Source: Bacillota bacterium (lineage in GTDB: Bacteria > Bacillota > Clostridia > Lachnospirales > Lachnospiraceae). From it: a stretch of 48,256 nucleotides of DNA. Shown piece after piece: positions 8,701 to 16,020 of the stretch (within the stretch, counting starts at the first letter, position 1; the number at the start of each line of letters is the position of its first letter). The stretch spans positions 1 to 48,256 of the forward strand of contig JAEZKA010000028.1 of the NCBI GenBank assembly GCA_023436225.1. Reading direction: 5' to 3'. The notes under the pieces are model-generated. The model saw nothing but the letters and a program-made list of their open reading frames with translations. It ran no database searches and was not told the DNA's origin. The translations under genes and the position numbers were made by a program.

Positions 8701-8996
8701 TCAAAGATGTTGCATATTTCTTAGCATGTTACCAAAGACTACGAACTTGATCGGTAGCACTAATTTTCTAATTGAAACATCTTTAAACTTTCAATCTATC
8801 TGCTGTATTTCATGGAATCTTTATAAAGGTTAGAGTATTTTTCTGTGCAATTCGGGAATGTTCATGGTATACTAAAACGTAGTGAGTATGTTACAACCTG
8901 GGTTGTATACATGCGATCGGAGCGAAAGGACAAGAACATATTGCAGCCTTGGTTGCATTTTTCTATGGTAGAGAATTTTAATCTAGAAGGAAATGG
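8701..8996. other. Intergenic region before the sensor kinase, with a repeat element
   Basis: No coding potential seen. TGGTATACT near 8865-8873 resembles an extended -10 element. It is followed directly by a dispersed palindromic repeat (8879-8957), so the kinase transcript may carry the repeat in its leader. Confidence 0.4.
8879..8957 (+). repeat. Dispersed palindromic repeat, diverged single copy
   Basis: Starts CGTAGTGAGTATG and contains ATGCGATCGGAGCGAA, the shared core of the copies at 30.2-30.4 kb and, in reverse, at 38.3 and 45.1-45.2 kb. Two small hairpins are visible: TACAACC-TG-GGTTGTA and TGCAGCC-TT-GGTTGCA. Confidence 0.65.
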
Positions 8997-10493
8997 GTGA
9001 AATCTTTGAGACTGAAGGACAGGTTGTTAACTGCTTTTTTTATCATGATTGCAATGCCAATCATGTTGCTTTCCGTTTCAGCAGGTACGATTATCAGCAT
9101 GCAGACTAACTCGATCCAGGAGTCTTATGATGTGGAAGCAGACACTACTCAGCTTATCTTTAATCCAGTGCAAATATTGAATCGTTTGACTAGAGGGATC
9201 TATAATGAGATCAAGCTTGCGGCTCTTAAGGAGCCCCAGACGCTGGAGGATGAAGCCTTTATCAAACAGTTGAACGAAGAGCTTCTGGGTAAATTCTCCT
9301 TTATCGCTGTGCGAAAAGGAGATGAGTTTATATTTACCGGCAATGAAGGAATGCTGAATGATATTAAAAAACATCTTCAAAAATTCGGAGAATACAGCAC
9401 CAATATAGACGGAGGAATGTATGTAGGCGGAAAGCAGCCATTTCTAGTGAAATCACAGGACTTCTATTTTACGGACGGATCAGAGGGAACGGTATTTGTA
9501 ATAACGGATTTGAATACTCTGATACCTCAGATTAAGGCGTTGATTTCTCAGACGATGATGTCCTTCTTGTTAATCCTGATATTTACCTCCTTGATCCTGA
9601 TGCTCTGGATCTATCGAGGGATCCTTAGACCCCTCAACATGTTGCGAATTGGTATGAGTCAGATTAAGGACGGAGACTTGGACTATTCGGTGCAATCCGA
9701 TACAGAGGATGAGATCGGACAGCTATGTGAGGACTTTGAGGAGATGCGTATCCGGTTGAAGGAACTAATTGATAACCGAATTAGATATGAAGAGGATATC
9801 AAGGAATTGATCAGTAATATTTCCCATGACCTTAAGACGCCGCTAACAGCAATCCAAGGCTACGCGGAGGGCTTAATCGATGGAGTGGCAGGCTCCCCGG
9901 AGAAGCAGGAGAAATATATCCAGACAATACTTAGCAAGGCGAATGATATGGCAATTTTGGTTGACGAATTGAGCTTCTATGCGAAAATCGATTGTAACTC
10001 AATTCCATACACCTTCAAGGAGATCAGTATACGGGAATATTTTGATGATTGTATCGAGGAAATCGGTTTGGACCTCGAGGTGAAAAACATTGAGATTCAG
10101 TATTATAATGAGCTGTCACATGATATCAGGGTTGTTGCCGATGCAGAGCAATTAAAGCGAGTTGTTAATAATATTGTAGGTAATGCAGCAAAATACATGG
10201 ATAAGCCGAAGGGAATACTGCAGATTCGAGTTCATGATATAGGGGCTTATATACAGATAGAAATTGAGGATAATGGGATTGGGATACCAAAGGCGGATAT
10301 ACCGTATATCTTTGACCGCTTCTACCGGGCGGATGCTTCCAGAAACTCCAAGAAAGGCGGTAGCGGCTTAGGGCTGGCAATTTCTAAGAAGATAATCGAG
10401 GATCACTCAGGTAGGATTTGGGCAGTAAGCGAGCAAGGTGTAGGTACAACGATACTATTCACCCTGCGAAAGAGTGAAAGCAACATAAAATAA
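8997..10493 (+). CDS. Membrane sensor histidine kinase (HAMP-HisKA-HATPase)
   Basis: A 498-residue two-component sensor. Membrane segments lie at about 10-32 and 183-205, enclosing an extracytoplasmic sensor region of about 150 residues of unknown fold. A HAMP domain follows (PLNMLRIGMSQIKDGDLDYS), then HisKA with NISHDLKTPLTA (phospho-acceptor near His277) and HATPase_c with N box NIVGNAAKY, G1 DNGIGIP, F box FDRFYRAD and G2 GGSGLGLAISKK. GTG start at 8997 with AGAAGG six bases upstream; a TTG at 9006 is the alternative. It is followed by its response regulator and an ArsR-type gene, which probably form one unit. The signal cannot be told from sequence; cell-envelope stress is a common role of such Firmicute pairs. 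Confidence 0.93.
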   Translation: MKSLRLKDRLLTAFFIMIAMPIMLLSVSAGTIISMQTNSIQESYDVEADTTQLIFNPVQILNRLTRGIYNEIKLAALKEPQTLEDEAFIKQLNEELLGKFSFIAVRKGDEFIFTGNEGMLNDIKKHLQKFGEYSTNIDGGMYVGGKQPFLVKSQDFYFTDGSEGTVFVITDLNTLIPQIKALISQTMMSFLLILIFTSLILMLWIYRGILRPLNMLRIGMSQIKDGDLDYSVQSDTEDEIGQLCEDFEEMRIRLKELIDNRIRYEEDIKELISNISHDLKTPLTAIQGYAEGLIDGVAGSPEKQEKYIQTILSKANDMAILVDELSFYAKIDCNSIPYTFKEISIREYFDDCIEEIGLDLEVKNIEIQYYNELSHDIRVVADAEQLKRVVNNIVGNAAKYMDKPKGILQIRVHDIGAYIQIEIEDNGIGIPKADIPYIFDRFYRADASRNSKKGGSGLGLAISKKIIEDHSGRIWAVSEQGVGTTILFTLRKSESNIK

Positions 10494-10573
10494 GACAAAG
10501 GCGATTCATTATATTAAGTGCTATACTTTAATTCATGATGATATAAGGTATCTTGATTGAAAGGAGTTTAACG

Positions 10574-11263
10574 ATGAGTAAATTGTTGATTGTTGAAGAT
10601 GAAGTGGCTATTGCGGAACTGGAAAAGGATTACCTGGAATTAAGCGGTTTTGAAGTTGAAGTAGAGACGAATGGGGATGTTGGTGTCAGAAGAGCCCTGG
10701 CCACGGATTACGACTTGGTTATACTTGATCTTATGTTACCGGGCGTGGACGGCTTTGAGATCTGCAAAAAGATACGTGAAGTCAAAAATATACCAATCAT
10801 TATGGTATCTGCTAAGAGGGATGATATTGATAAAATTCGTGGACTCGGTTTAGGTGCAGACGATTATATGACCAAACCCTTTAGTCCAAGTGAGCTGGTA
10901 GCAAGAGTTAAGGCCCACCTTGCCAGATATGAGAGGCTAATCGGCTCTGGAGTGAAGGAGAATGAAATTATTGAGATACGAGGGTTAAAAATAGATAGAA
11001 CGGCACGACGTGTTTTCCTGAATGGGGAGGAGAAAATCTTCACCACAAAGGAGTTTGATTTGCTTACCTTCTTAGCGCAGAATCCGAATCGTGTTTATAC
11101 GAAGGATGAACTATTTCGTGAAATTTGGGATATGGAATCGGTAGGTGATATCGCTACGGTTACTGTTCATATCAAGAAAATTCGCGAGAAAATTGAATAT
11201 AATACCTCAAAACCGCAATATATTGAGACCATTTGGGGAGTGGGTTATCGGTTTAAAGTATAA
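10574..11263 (+). CDS. OmpR/PhoB-family response regulator
   Basis: 229 residues: receiver domain (acidic pocket Glu8-Asp9, phospho-acceptor Asp52 in LVILDLMLPG, Lys in MTKPF) and a C-terminal winged helix (FTTKEFDLLTFLAQNP...TVTVHIKKIREKIE...WGVGYRF). ATG 10574 with AAGGAG seven bases upstream fixes the start; a more upstream in-frame codon at 10553 has no such site. Located 80 bp after the kinase gene and very likely its partner. Confidence 0.95.
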   Translation: MSKLLIVEDEVAIAELEKDYLELSGFEVEVETNGDVGVRRALATDYDLVILDLMLPGVDGFEICKKIREVKNIPIIMVSAKRDDIDKIRGLGLGADDYMTKPFSPSELVARVKAHLARYERLIGSGVKENEIIEIRGLKIDRTARRVFLNGEEKIFTTKEFDLLTFLAQNPNRVYTKDELFREIWDMESVGDIATVTVHIKKIREKIEYNTSKPQYIETIWGVGYRFKV

Positions 11264-11281
11264 TTATTTTGGAGGTGAACG

Positions 11282-11587
11282 ATGGGAGAAAATTATAATC
11301 AAAGAGCAATGGAATGGAAGGCATTGTCTGATTCAAACCGACTAGCTATCTTGGACCAGCTAAAGGATGGAGAACGATGTGCATGTAATATACTAGAGCT
11401 GCTTAAGATCTCTCAACCGACTTTATCGCATCACATGAGAATTTTATGTGAGACAGGTCTGGTGGAAGGTCGTAGAGAAGGAAAATGGATGCATTACCGG
11501 CTGAATAGTGATAAGTGCAAGGAACTCTCAATGCTTTTGGATAGCTTCACCCGAGGGAATGCAAAATTAAAAAGAGATCAATGCTAG
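11282..11587 (+). CDS. ArsR/SmtB-family transcriptional regulator
   Basis: A 101-residue winged-helix repressor. The recognition helix region is ISQPTLSHHMRILCETGLVEGRREGKWMHYRL. Before it stands GERCACNILELL, with two cysteines in a C-x-C arrangement at the place where arsenite-sensing ArsR proteins have CVCDLC, so thiophilic metal or metalloid sensing is possible. No arsenic or metal transport gene is adjacent. GGAGGTG six bases before ATG 11282 is a strong site; only 18 bp separate it from the response regulator, so it is probably cotranscribed with the two-component genes. Confidence 0.9.
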   Translation: MGENYNQRAMEWKALSDSNRLAILDQLKDGERCACNILELLKISQPTLSHHMRILCETGLVEGRREGKWMHYRLNSDKCKELSMLLDSFTRGNAKLKRDQC

Positions 11588-11620
11588 AATAGTTACCGGC
11601 CTTTCGAGAAAGGCATAAGC

Positions 11621-11649
11621 TTGACATTTAATTAACGAGATGCTACTAT
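11621..11649 (+). promoter_or_regulatory. Sigma-A promoter of the structured RNA unit
   Basis: TTGACA (11621-11626), 17-nt spacer, TACTAT (11644-11649). Transcription is expected to start near 11656. Confidence 0.7.
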
Positions 11650-11655
11650 TATTTT

Positions 11656-11800
11656 AGCCAATCCAGAAGAAGCTCTGATGGAAAGGCGTAGGATAATATG
11701 ATGCAAATCGTTCTGACGGCAGGTTATTCCGAGTAAGAAGGCGAATCAATATAGTACATTCATATTCCCTATGTTATCGTGGCATAGGGATTTTTTTATT
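11656..11800 (+). ncRNA. Candidate structured RNA: riboswitch-like leader or small RNA
   Basis: About 145 nt between a good promoter and a strong terminator, with no open frame. A first stem can form from GCC/TCCA (near 11657-11665) with TGGA/GGC. A second stem uses GGATAAT with GTTATTCC (one bulge) and encloses TGC/GCA and CGT-TCTG-ACG. The terminator is at 11766-11798. Placed between the ArsR gene and the TM1266/ABC-transporter genes, it could be a cis-acting attenuator of the latter or a free-standing RNA. It does not match any riboswitch class I recall. The structure was drawn by eye. Confidence 0.45.
11766..11800 (+). terminator. Terminator of the structured RNA unit
   Basis: TCCCTATG (11766-11773) pairs with CATAGGGA (11783-11790), followed by TTTTTTTATT. 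A very clear intrinsic terminator. Confidence 0.88.
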
Positions 11801-11802
11801 TG

Positions 11803-11940
11803 CGCGTAAGCAAAGTGAGCATTAGCAAGCTTGCTTGCATATATGCGAACGCGCACGCGAACCGGAGAAGTTCGCATAGTGTGCTTCTTCGGTTTATGTC
11901 AATAGAAAGCTCGTGAAGCTTTACTTTCTATCATTATATA
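11803..11940 (+). repeat. Repeat-like hairpins before the TM1266-type gene
   Basis: The stretch AAAGTGAGCATTAGCAAGC...ATATGCGAACG resembles, in diverged form, the palindromic repeat family seen elsewhere in the window. Hairpins: GCAAGC-TT-GCTTGC (near 11825), CCGGAGAAG with CTTCTTCGG (about 11861-11892), and ATAGAAAG (11902-11909) with CTTTCTAT (11924-11931), the last ending 16 bases before the ribosome binding site at 11948. Confidence 0.4.
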
Positions 11941-11960
11941 TTTATATGGGAGGATGTTAT

Positions 11961-12206
11961 ATGGAAACCAGAATTGCATTAATCGGTATTATTGTAGAGG
12001 ATATTGAGTCAGTAGAACGCTTGAATGGATTGCTGCATGAATATGGTCAATATATCATCGGAAGAATGGGAATTCCTTATCGTGAGAAGAATATTAATAT
12101 CATAAGTGTCGTTGTAAATGCAGAGGCGGATATTATAAGCACTCTCGCAGGAAAGCTAGGTATGATTAAGGGCGTCAATGTAAAAACGATTTATTCAAAA
12201 AAGTGA
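11961..12206 (+). CDS. TM1266-family small regulator (iron-only hydrogenase system regulator type)
   Basis: An 81-residue ACT/NikR-C-like ferredoxin-fold protein. METRIALIGIIVEDIESVERLNGLLHEYGQYIIGRMGIPYREKNINIISVVVNAEADIISTLAGKLG closely follows the family named putative iron-only hydrogenase system regulator, usually found beside hydEFG maturation genes. No hydrogenase or maturase gene is in this window; instead an ABC importer follows. GGGAGG (11948-11953), seven bases before ATG 11961, sets the start; an earlier in-frame codon at 11913 lies inside a hairpin. The ligand of this family is not established. Confidence 0.85.
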   Translation: METRIALIGIIVEDIESVERLNGLLHEYGQYIIGRMGIPYREKNINIISVVVNAEADIISTLAGKLGMIKGVNVKTIYSKK

Positions 12207-12306
12207 TCCTAATACTATCCTGGTAAAGCAAGTGGAATATAAGAATGATATTATATATGTTAACGATGAAGACGATAAACCAATATAAGATAATGGAGGT
12301 AACATA

Positions 12307-13380
12307 ATGAAGAAATTGAGTTTTATAATAATATCACTGATTAGCGTTCTGGCATTAACAGCCTGTGCTGCAAAAAGTGGAGAACCGACTAAGGAAAATT
12401 TGACAAAGGATATCACTGCTACAGCTGCACCTACCAAGGCACCAGACCATGAGGCAACACAGTCTCCCGCAACAGAGCCCATAGCGAAAACAGACATTAA
12501 GATAGCGGCACTCAAAGGACCTACCGCCATCGGTATGGTTAAAGTTATGGAGGATGCCACAACAGGAACTGCTGCGAACAATTATCATTTTACCGTGGCA
12601 GGTACAGCGGATGAGATTAGTATAGGATTGGTGAAGGGTGATTTTGATGTCGCTGCAGTACCCTGCAATCTGGCAGCAGTTCTATACAACAAGACCCAGG
12701 GAAAGATTAAGCTGGCGGGTATTAATACCTTAGGCGTTCTTTATATTGTTGAGACCGGTGATAACATTAAGAAGGTAGAGGATCTTAAGGGCAAGACCAT
12801 CTACTCCACAGGACTTGGGACAACACCTCAATATACCTTAAATTATCTACTGACCGCTTATGGAATCGACCCGGAGAAGGATGTTACGATTGAATATAAG
12901 ACCGAATCAACCGAAGTGGCCGCTATGCTGAGTGAAGCTGATGATGCGATTGCTATGCTGCCTCAGCCTTATGTTACAACCGTAATGATGAATAATGATA
13001 AGGTTAAAGTGGCTTTGGATGTAGCTAAGGAATGGGAAGAAATCAGTGCAGATGGTAGCAGTGTGGTAACCGGTGTAGTGGTGGCGCGAAGTGAATTCGT
13101 AGAAAATAATAAAGAAGCATTTGATGCTTTCCTGACAGAATATGCAGCTTCTGCGTCATATGTAAATGAAAATGTAGAGGATGCCTCTGCACTTGTCGAG
13201 AAATTTGATATCTTTAAGGCGGCTGTAATTAAGAAGGCATTGCCCTATTGCAATATTACCTTGCTTCGTGGCGAGGATATGAAGTCGAAGGTAACCGGTT
13301 ATCTGACCGCCCTATATAATCAGAATCCTCAAGCGGTGGGCGGAACCCTTCCTGCAGATGATTTCTATTATATGCCATAA
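12307..13380 (+). CDS. ABC transporter substrate-binding lipoprotein (NMT1/SsuA-like)
   Basis: 357 residues. A lipoprotein signal MKKLSFIIISLISVLALTAC places the acylated cysteine at position 20. A Thr/Pro/Ala/Glu-rich tether to about residue 60 is followed by a periplasmic-binding fold (IKIAALKGPTAIGMVKVMED..., GDFDVAAVPCNLAAVLYNK, VEDLKGKTIYSTGLGTTPQYTLNYLL). This resembles the NMT1/THI5-SsuA-TauA group that binds thiamine precursors, sulfonates or similar small anions. GGAGG seven bases before ATG 12307. The permease and ATPase follow. The substrate is not determinable from sequence. Confidence 0.9.
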   Translation: MKKLSFIIISLISVLALTACAAKSGEPTKENLTKDITATAAPTKAPDHEATQSPATEPIAKTDIKIAALKGPTAIGMVKVMEDATTGTAANNYHFTVAGTADEISIGLVKGDFDVAAVPCNLAAVLYNKTQGKIKLAGINTLGVLYIVETGDNIKKVEDLKGKTIYSTGLGTTPQYTLNYLLTAYGIDPEKDVTIEYKTESTEVAAMLSEADDAIAMLPQPYVTTVMMNNDKVKVALDVAKEWEEISADGSSVVTGVVVARSEFVENNKEAFDAFLTEYAASASYVNENVEDASALVEKFDIFKAAVIKKALPYCNITLLRGEDMKSKVTGYLTALYNQNPQAVGGTLPADDFYYMP

Positions 13381-13487
13381 TTTATGATTGATATAAGCTG
13401 GAGCTGCTGTTGGAGATGGGTGCTTTTTGAGGTAAACAAATCTGGGCGGCTCTTTCTTACCATTGTAACATATCGTACGGAGGAGTA

Positions 13488-14258
13488 ATGGAAATGAAAG
13501 CGAAAGAGTCTTTTAATAGATCGATGGAGAAAATGTGTATGAAGCTTTTTGTCGCCTGCTTCTGGCTGTTAATTTGGGAATTGGTGAGCAGATGGGTTGG
13601 ACAGGAGCTGTTCTTAGCATCACCGATCGCTGTCTTTCGGACATTGCTTGTGCTGATACGAACTATGGGTTTCTGGCAGACTATACTTTTTTCCTCTCTA
13701 CGTATTATTACCGGCTTTGCAATTGGTTTACTATCTGGTACTGCTATGGCGATCCTAGCCTACCGATTTCGCCTGTTAGAGGAGCTGGTCTCGCCCTTAA
13801 TGAAGATTATCACGGCTATGCCCATTGCCTCCTTTATAATTCTTGCATTGGTATGGATTAAGTCTAAGAATTTATCGGTTCTGATTTCTTTTATGATGGT
13901 TCTGCCAATGATTTATTCCAGTGTGGAACAGGGCTTGAACGCAGCGGATGAGAAGCTGCTGGAGATGGCACAGGTATTTCGACTTAGTATATGGAAGAAG
14001 GCAGTTGCAATCTATATCCCCTCTGTAAAGCCTTTTTTTGTGACCTCTGTGATAGTGGGACTGGGCTTATGCTGGAAGTCTGGTATTGCGGCGGAGGTAA
14101 TCGGTATTCCGGCAGGATCGATTGGGGCTAAGCTTTATGAAGCAAAATTATACTGGATGACCAAGGAGCTATTGGCGTGGACTGTCGTAATCATTCTGAT
14201 CAGCGTCGTATTTGAAAAGGTAATTATACTACTGTTACGCCCGAAAAGGAGGGTCTGA
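13488..14258 (+). CDS. ABC transporter permease (SsuC/TauC-like)
   Basis: 256 residues with about six membrane helices and the inner-membrane-component signature near EQGLNAADEKLLEMAQVFRLSIWKKAVAIYIPSVKP, where the coupling helix meets the ATPase. GGAGGAG at 13479-13485 could serve either ATG 13488 (MEMKAKES) or ATG 13494 (MKAKES); the second has the better spacing. The stop codon overlaps the next start (TGATG). It forms the membrane channel of the importer with the neighbouring lipoprotein and ATPase. Confidence 0.92.
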   Translation: MEMKAKESFNRSMEKMCMKLFVACFWLLIWELVSRWVGQELFLASPIAVFRTLLVLIRTMGFWQTILFSSLRIITGFAIGLLSGTAMAILAYRFRLLEELVSPLMKIITAMPIASFIILALVWIKSKNLSVLISFMMVLPMIYSSVEQGLNAADEKLLEMAQVFRLSIWKKAVAIYIPSVKPFFVTSVIVGLGLCWKSGIAAEVIGIPAGSIGAKLYEAKLYWMTKELLAWTVVIILISVVFEKVIILLLRPKRRV

Positions 14259-14845
14259 TGGCGATCGAATTAATTCATATATCAAAACGCTTTGATGATC
14301 ATGTTCTGTTTGAAGATCTTAATCTATCCTTTATAGATGGTGAGATTAATTGCCTGATGGGTGCCTCAGGAAGCGGTAAAACGACACTGCTCCAACTACT
14401 GATGGGGCTTGTGAAACCGGATAACGGAGAGCTTAGAGGTATAAGTGGCAAGAAAATTGCAGCGGTATTCCAAGAAGACCGGTTGATAGAGCACTTTGAT
14501 GCTATGCGCAATATTAAGCTAGTATGCGATAAACAGATGTCGGAGCAAAGAATTGAGCAGGAGCTAAAGCTGGTAGGCATAGAGGATTATGCTAAAAAAA
14601 CAGTCAATCACTTCAGTGGCGGTATGCGCCGGAGAGTCGCGATTGTACGTGCCATTCTCGCAAATAGCGATATTCTACTTTTGGATGAGCCCTTTAAGGG
14701 TCTTGATGAGTTGTTAAAGAATCAGGTGATGGAATATGTTCAGCTTAGGACAGCCGGAAAAACCGTAATATTGGTAACCCATGATCAGAAAGATGCACAG
14801 AGGCTGCAGGCGCCTATGATTTTACTGCCAGATAAGCGCAACTAA
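14258..14845 (+). CDS. ABC transporter ATP-binding protein, short form
   Basis: 195 residues, clearly shorter than the 240-260 of most SsuB/TauB ATPases, yet with every core motif: Walker A GASGSGKTT (about 35-43), Q loop VFQEDRL, signature HFSGGMRRRVAIVRA, Walker B ILLLDEPFKGLD, H loop VTHDQKDA. The missing part is the C-terminal tail, so it is probably functional. Start overlaps the permease stop by one base, with AAAGGAGGG upstream, indicating translational coupling. Confidence 0.93.
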   Translation: MAIELIHISKRFDDHVLFEDLNLSFIDGEINCLMGASGSGKTTLLQLLMGLVKPDNGELRGISGKKIAAVFQEDRLIEHFDAMRNIKLVCDKQMSEQRIEQELKLVGIEDYAKKTVNHFSGGMRRRVAIVRAILANSDILLLDEPFKGLDELLKNQVMEYVQLRTAGKTVILVTHDQKDAQRLQAPMILLPDKRN

Positions 14846-14949
14846 GCGAAAGAGTCCCTATTGTATAGAACCTTGTTCTATCTCATTTTCTGAGGGTGTG
14901 AATAATAACCACTTCTTTATCGGATTTGAGCACATAATATTTCTTATGG

Positions 14950-14978
14950 TTGTCTTTTTCTCTGTTTTCGGCTATAAT
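14950..14978 (+). promoter_or_regulatory. Sigma-A promoter of the nucleotide-kinase-like gene
   Basis: TTGTCT (14950-14955), 17-nt spacer, TATAAT (14973-14978), about 60 bases before the ATG at 15040. Confidence 0.7.
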
Positions 14979-15039
14979 ACGTAATAATCTGAATGGTATT
15001 TAATAAAGCTTTGCTTATAAAAAGAAAGAGGTATAATTT

Positions 15040-15846
15040 ATGCATATTACGATAACAGGTAATCTTGGCAGTGGTAAATCCACTTACTGCAAGCTGTTGA
15101 ATGAGATATATCAATTTGAGGTATATTCTACGGGCAAGGTACAGAGAGAGCTTGCAAGGCAGATGAATATGACGACACTAGAGCTAAACCAGCTGATGTG
15201 CTCGGATAAGAAATATGATAAGATGATTGACGATGAAACAGCCAGAATATCCAGAGAGAATAAGGATAAGGACATTATCTTTGACTCAAGACTGGCGTGG
15301 CATTTTGTAGAGCATTCTTTTAAGGTATTTGTGTCTGTAAGCTTAGAAGTGGCTTCAAAACGCGTTATGAATGACCAGCGCGGTGCGGAAGAGAAATATT
15401 CTTCGTTGGAAGAAGCGAAAAAGCTTCTGGCAGAGCGTGCAACTACAGAGATGGTTCGCTATAAGGATATCTATAACTTAAATTATATGGACTTCTCCAA
15501 TTATAACCTGATTATCGACAGTACGTATTGTACCCCGGATAAGATCGTAGAGATTATCCTAAAGGAAGCAAAAGCATACGAAGAGCAATATGCGAAGACG
15601 GGTAGAGAAACCACGAAGATGCTGGTATCTCCGAGACGACTCGTAAGGGAAGAGGACATTTCAAGCGATGACAGAGCGGCTCTTTCTGATTTGGTGAATG
15701 AATATGCAAATGGTCTTTATGCAATAGAAGATACCGTTAAGGTAACAAAAAAAGAAGATGACTATATGGTGGAGGATGGTTTACAATACGCCAAAGCAGC
15801 TTATCTAGCAAATGTACCCTATGTTCCCATAGAGACAGTAAAATAA
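15040..15846 (+). CDS. Cytidylate-kinase-like P-loop protein with C-terminal extension
   Basis: 268 residues. The N-terminal ~185 residues look like an NMP kinase of the cytidylate/AAA_18 type: P-loop ITGNLGSGKSTYC (residues 5-17), YSTGKVQRELA for the acceptor-nucleotide site, IIFDSRLAWH as a Walker B-like strand, and a lid region with MNDQRGAEEKYSSLEEAKKLLAERATTE. The remaining ~80 residues (SPRRLVREEDISSDDRAAL...) are not part of the usual CMP kinase and may bind something else. It stands alone between its own promoter and a palindromic terminator. Substrate unproven; (d)CMP kinase activity is only one possibility. Confidence 0.82.
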   Translation: MHITITGNLGSGKSTYCKLLNEIYQFEVYSTGKVQRELARQMNMTTLELNQLMCSDKKYDKMIDDETARISRENKDKDIIFDSRLAWHFVEHSFKVFVSVSLEVASKRVMNDQRGAEEKYSSLEEAKKLLAERATTEMVRYKDIYNLNYMDFSNYNLIIDSTYCTPDKIVEIILKEAKAYEEQYAKTGRETTKMLVSPRRLVREEDISSDDRAALSDLVNEYANGLYAIEDTVKVTKKEDDYMVEDGLQYAKAAYLANVPYVPIETVK

Positions 15847-15957
15847 ATAAATTCTGTTAAATAAGTTTTATATACTTTCCAAAGTATGATATTATTAGCT
15901 TTATATTTACAAGTATTCCCCAAGGATATAAGTAGCTGTTTGACAGACAATAAATAT

Positions 15958-15990
15958 AAGAGAATTCATTCTAGAATGAATTCTCTTTTT
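15958..15990 (+). terminator. Perfect palindrome terminator
   Basis: AAGAGAATTCATTCT (15958-15972) is followed directly by its exact reverse complement AGAATGAATTCTCTT (15973-15987), then TTT. A 15-bp inverted repeat with no spacer ending in a run of T, placed after the kinase-like gene and 16 bases before the next ribosome binding site. It could end one transcript or attenuate the next. Confidence 0.8.
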
Positions 15991-16020
15991 GATTACATAG
16001 AATTTGAGGAGGTGAATTGC

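Noticed and set aside
11715..11735. CTG-ACGG-CAG loop resembling a guanidine-II riboswitch hairpin
   Set aside because: That class needs two such hairpins in tandem; only one is found and the downstream genes are not guanidine exporters.
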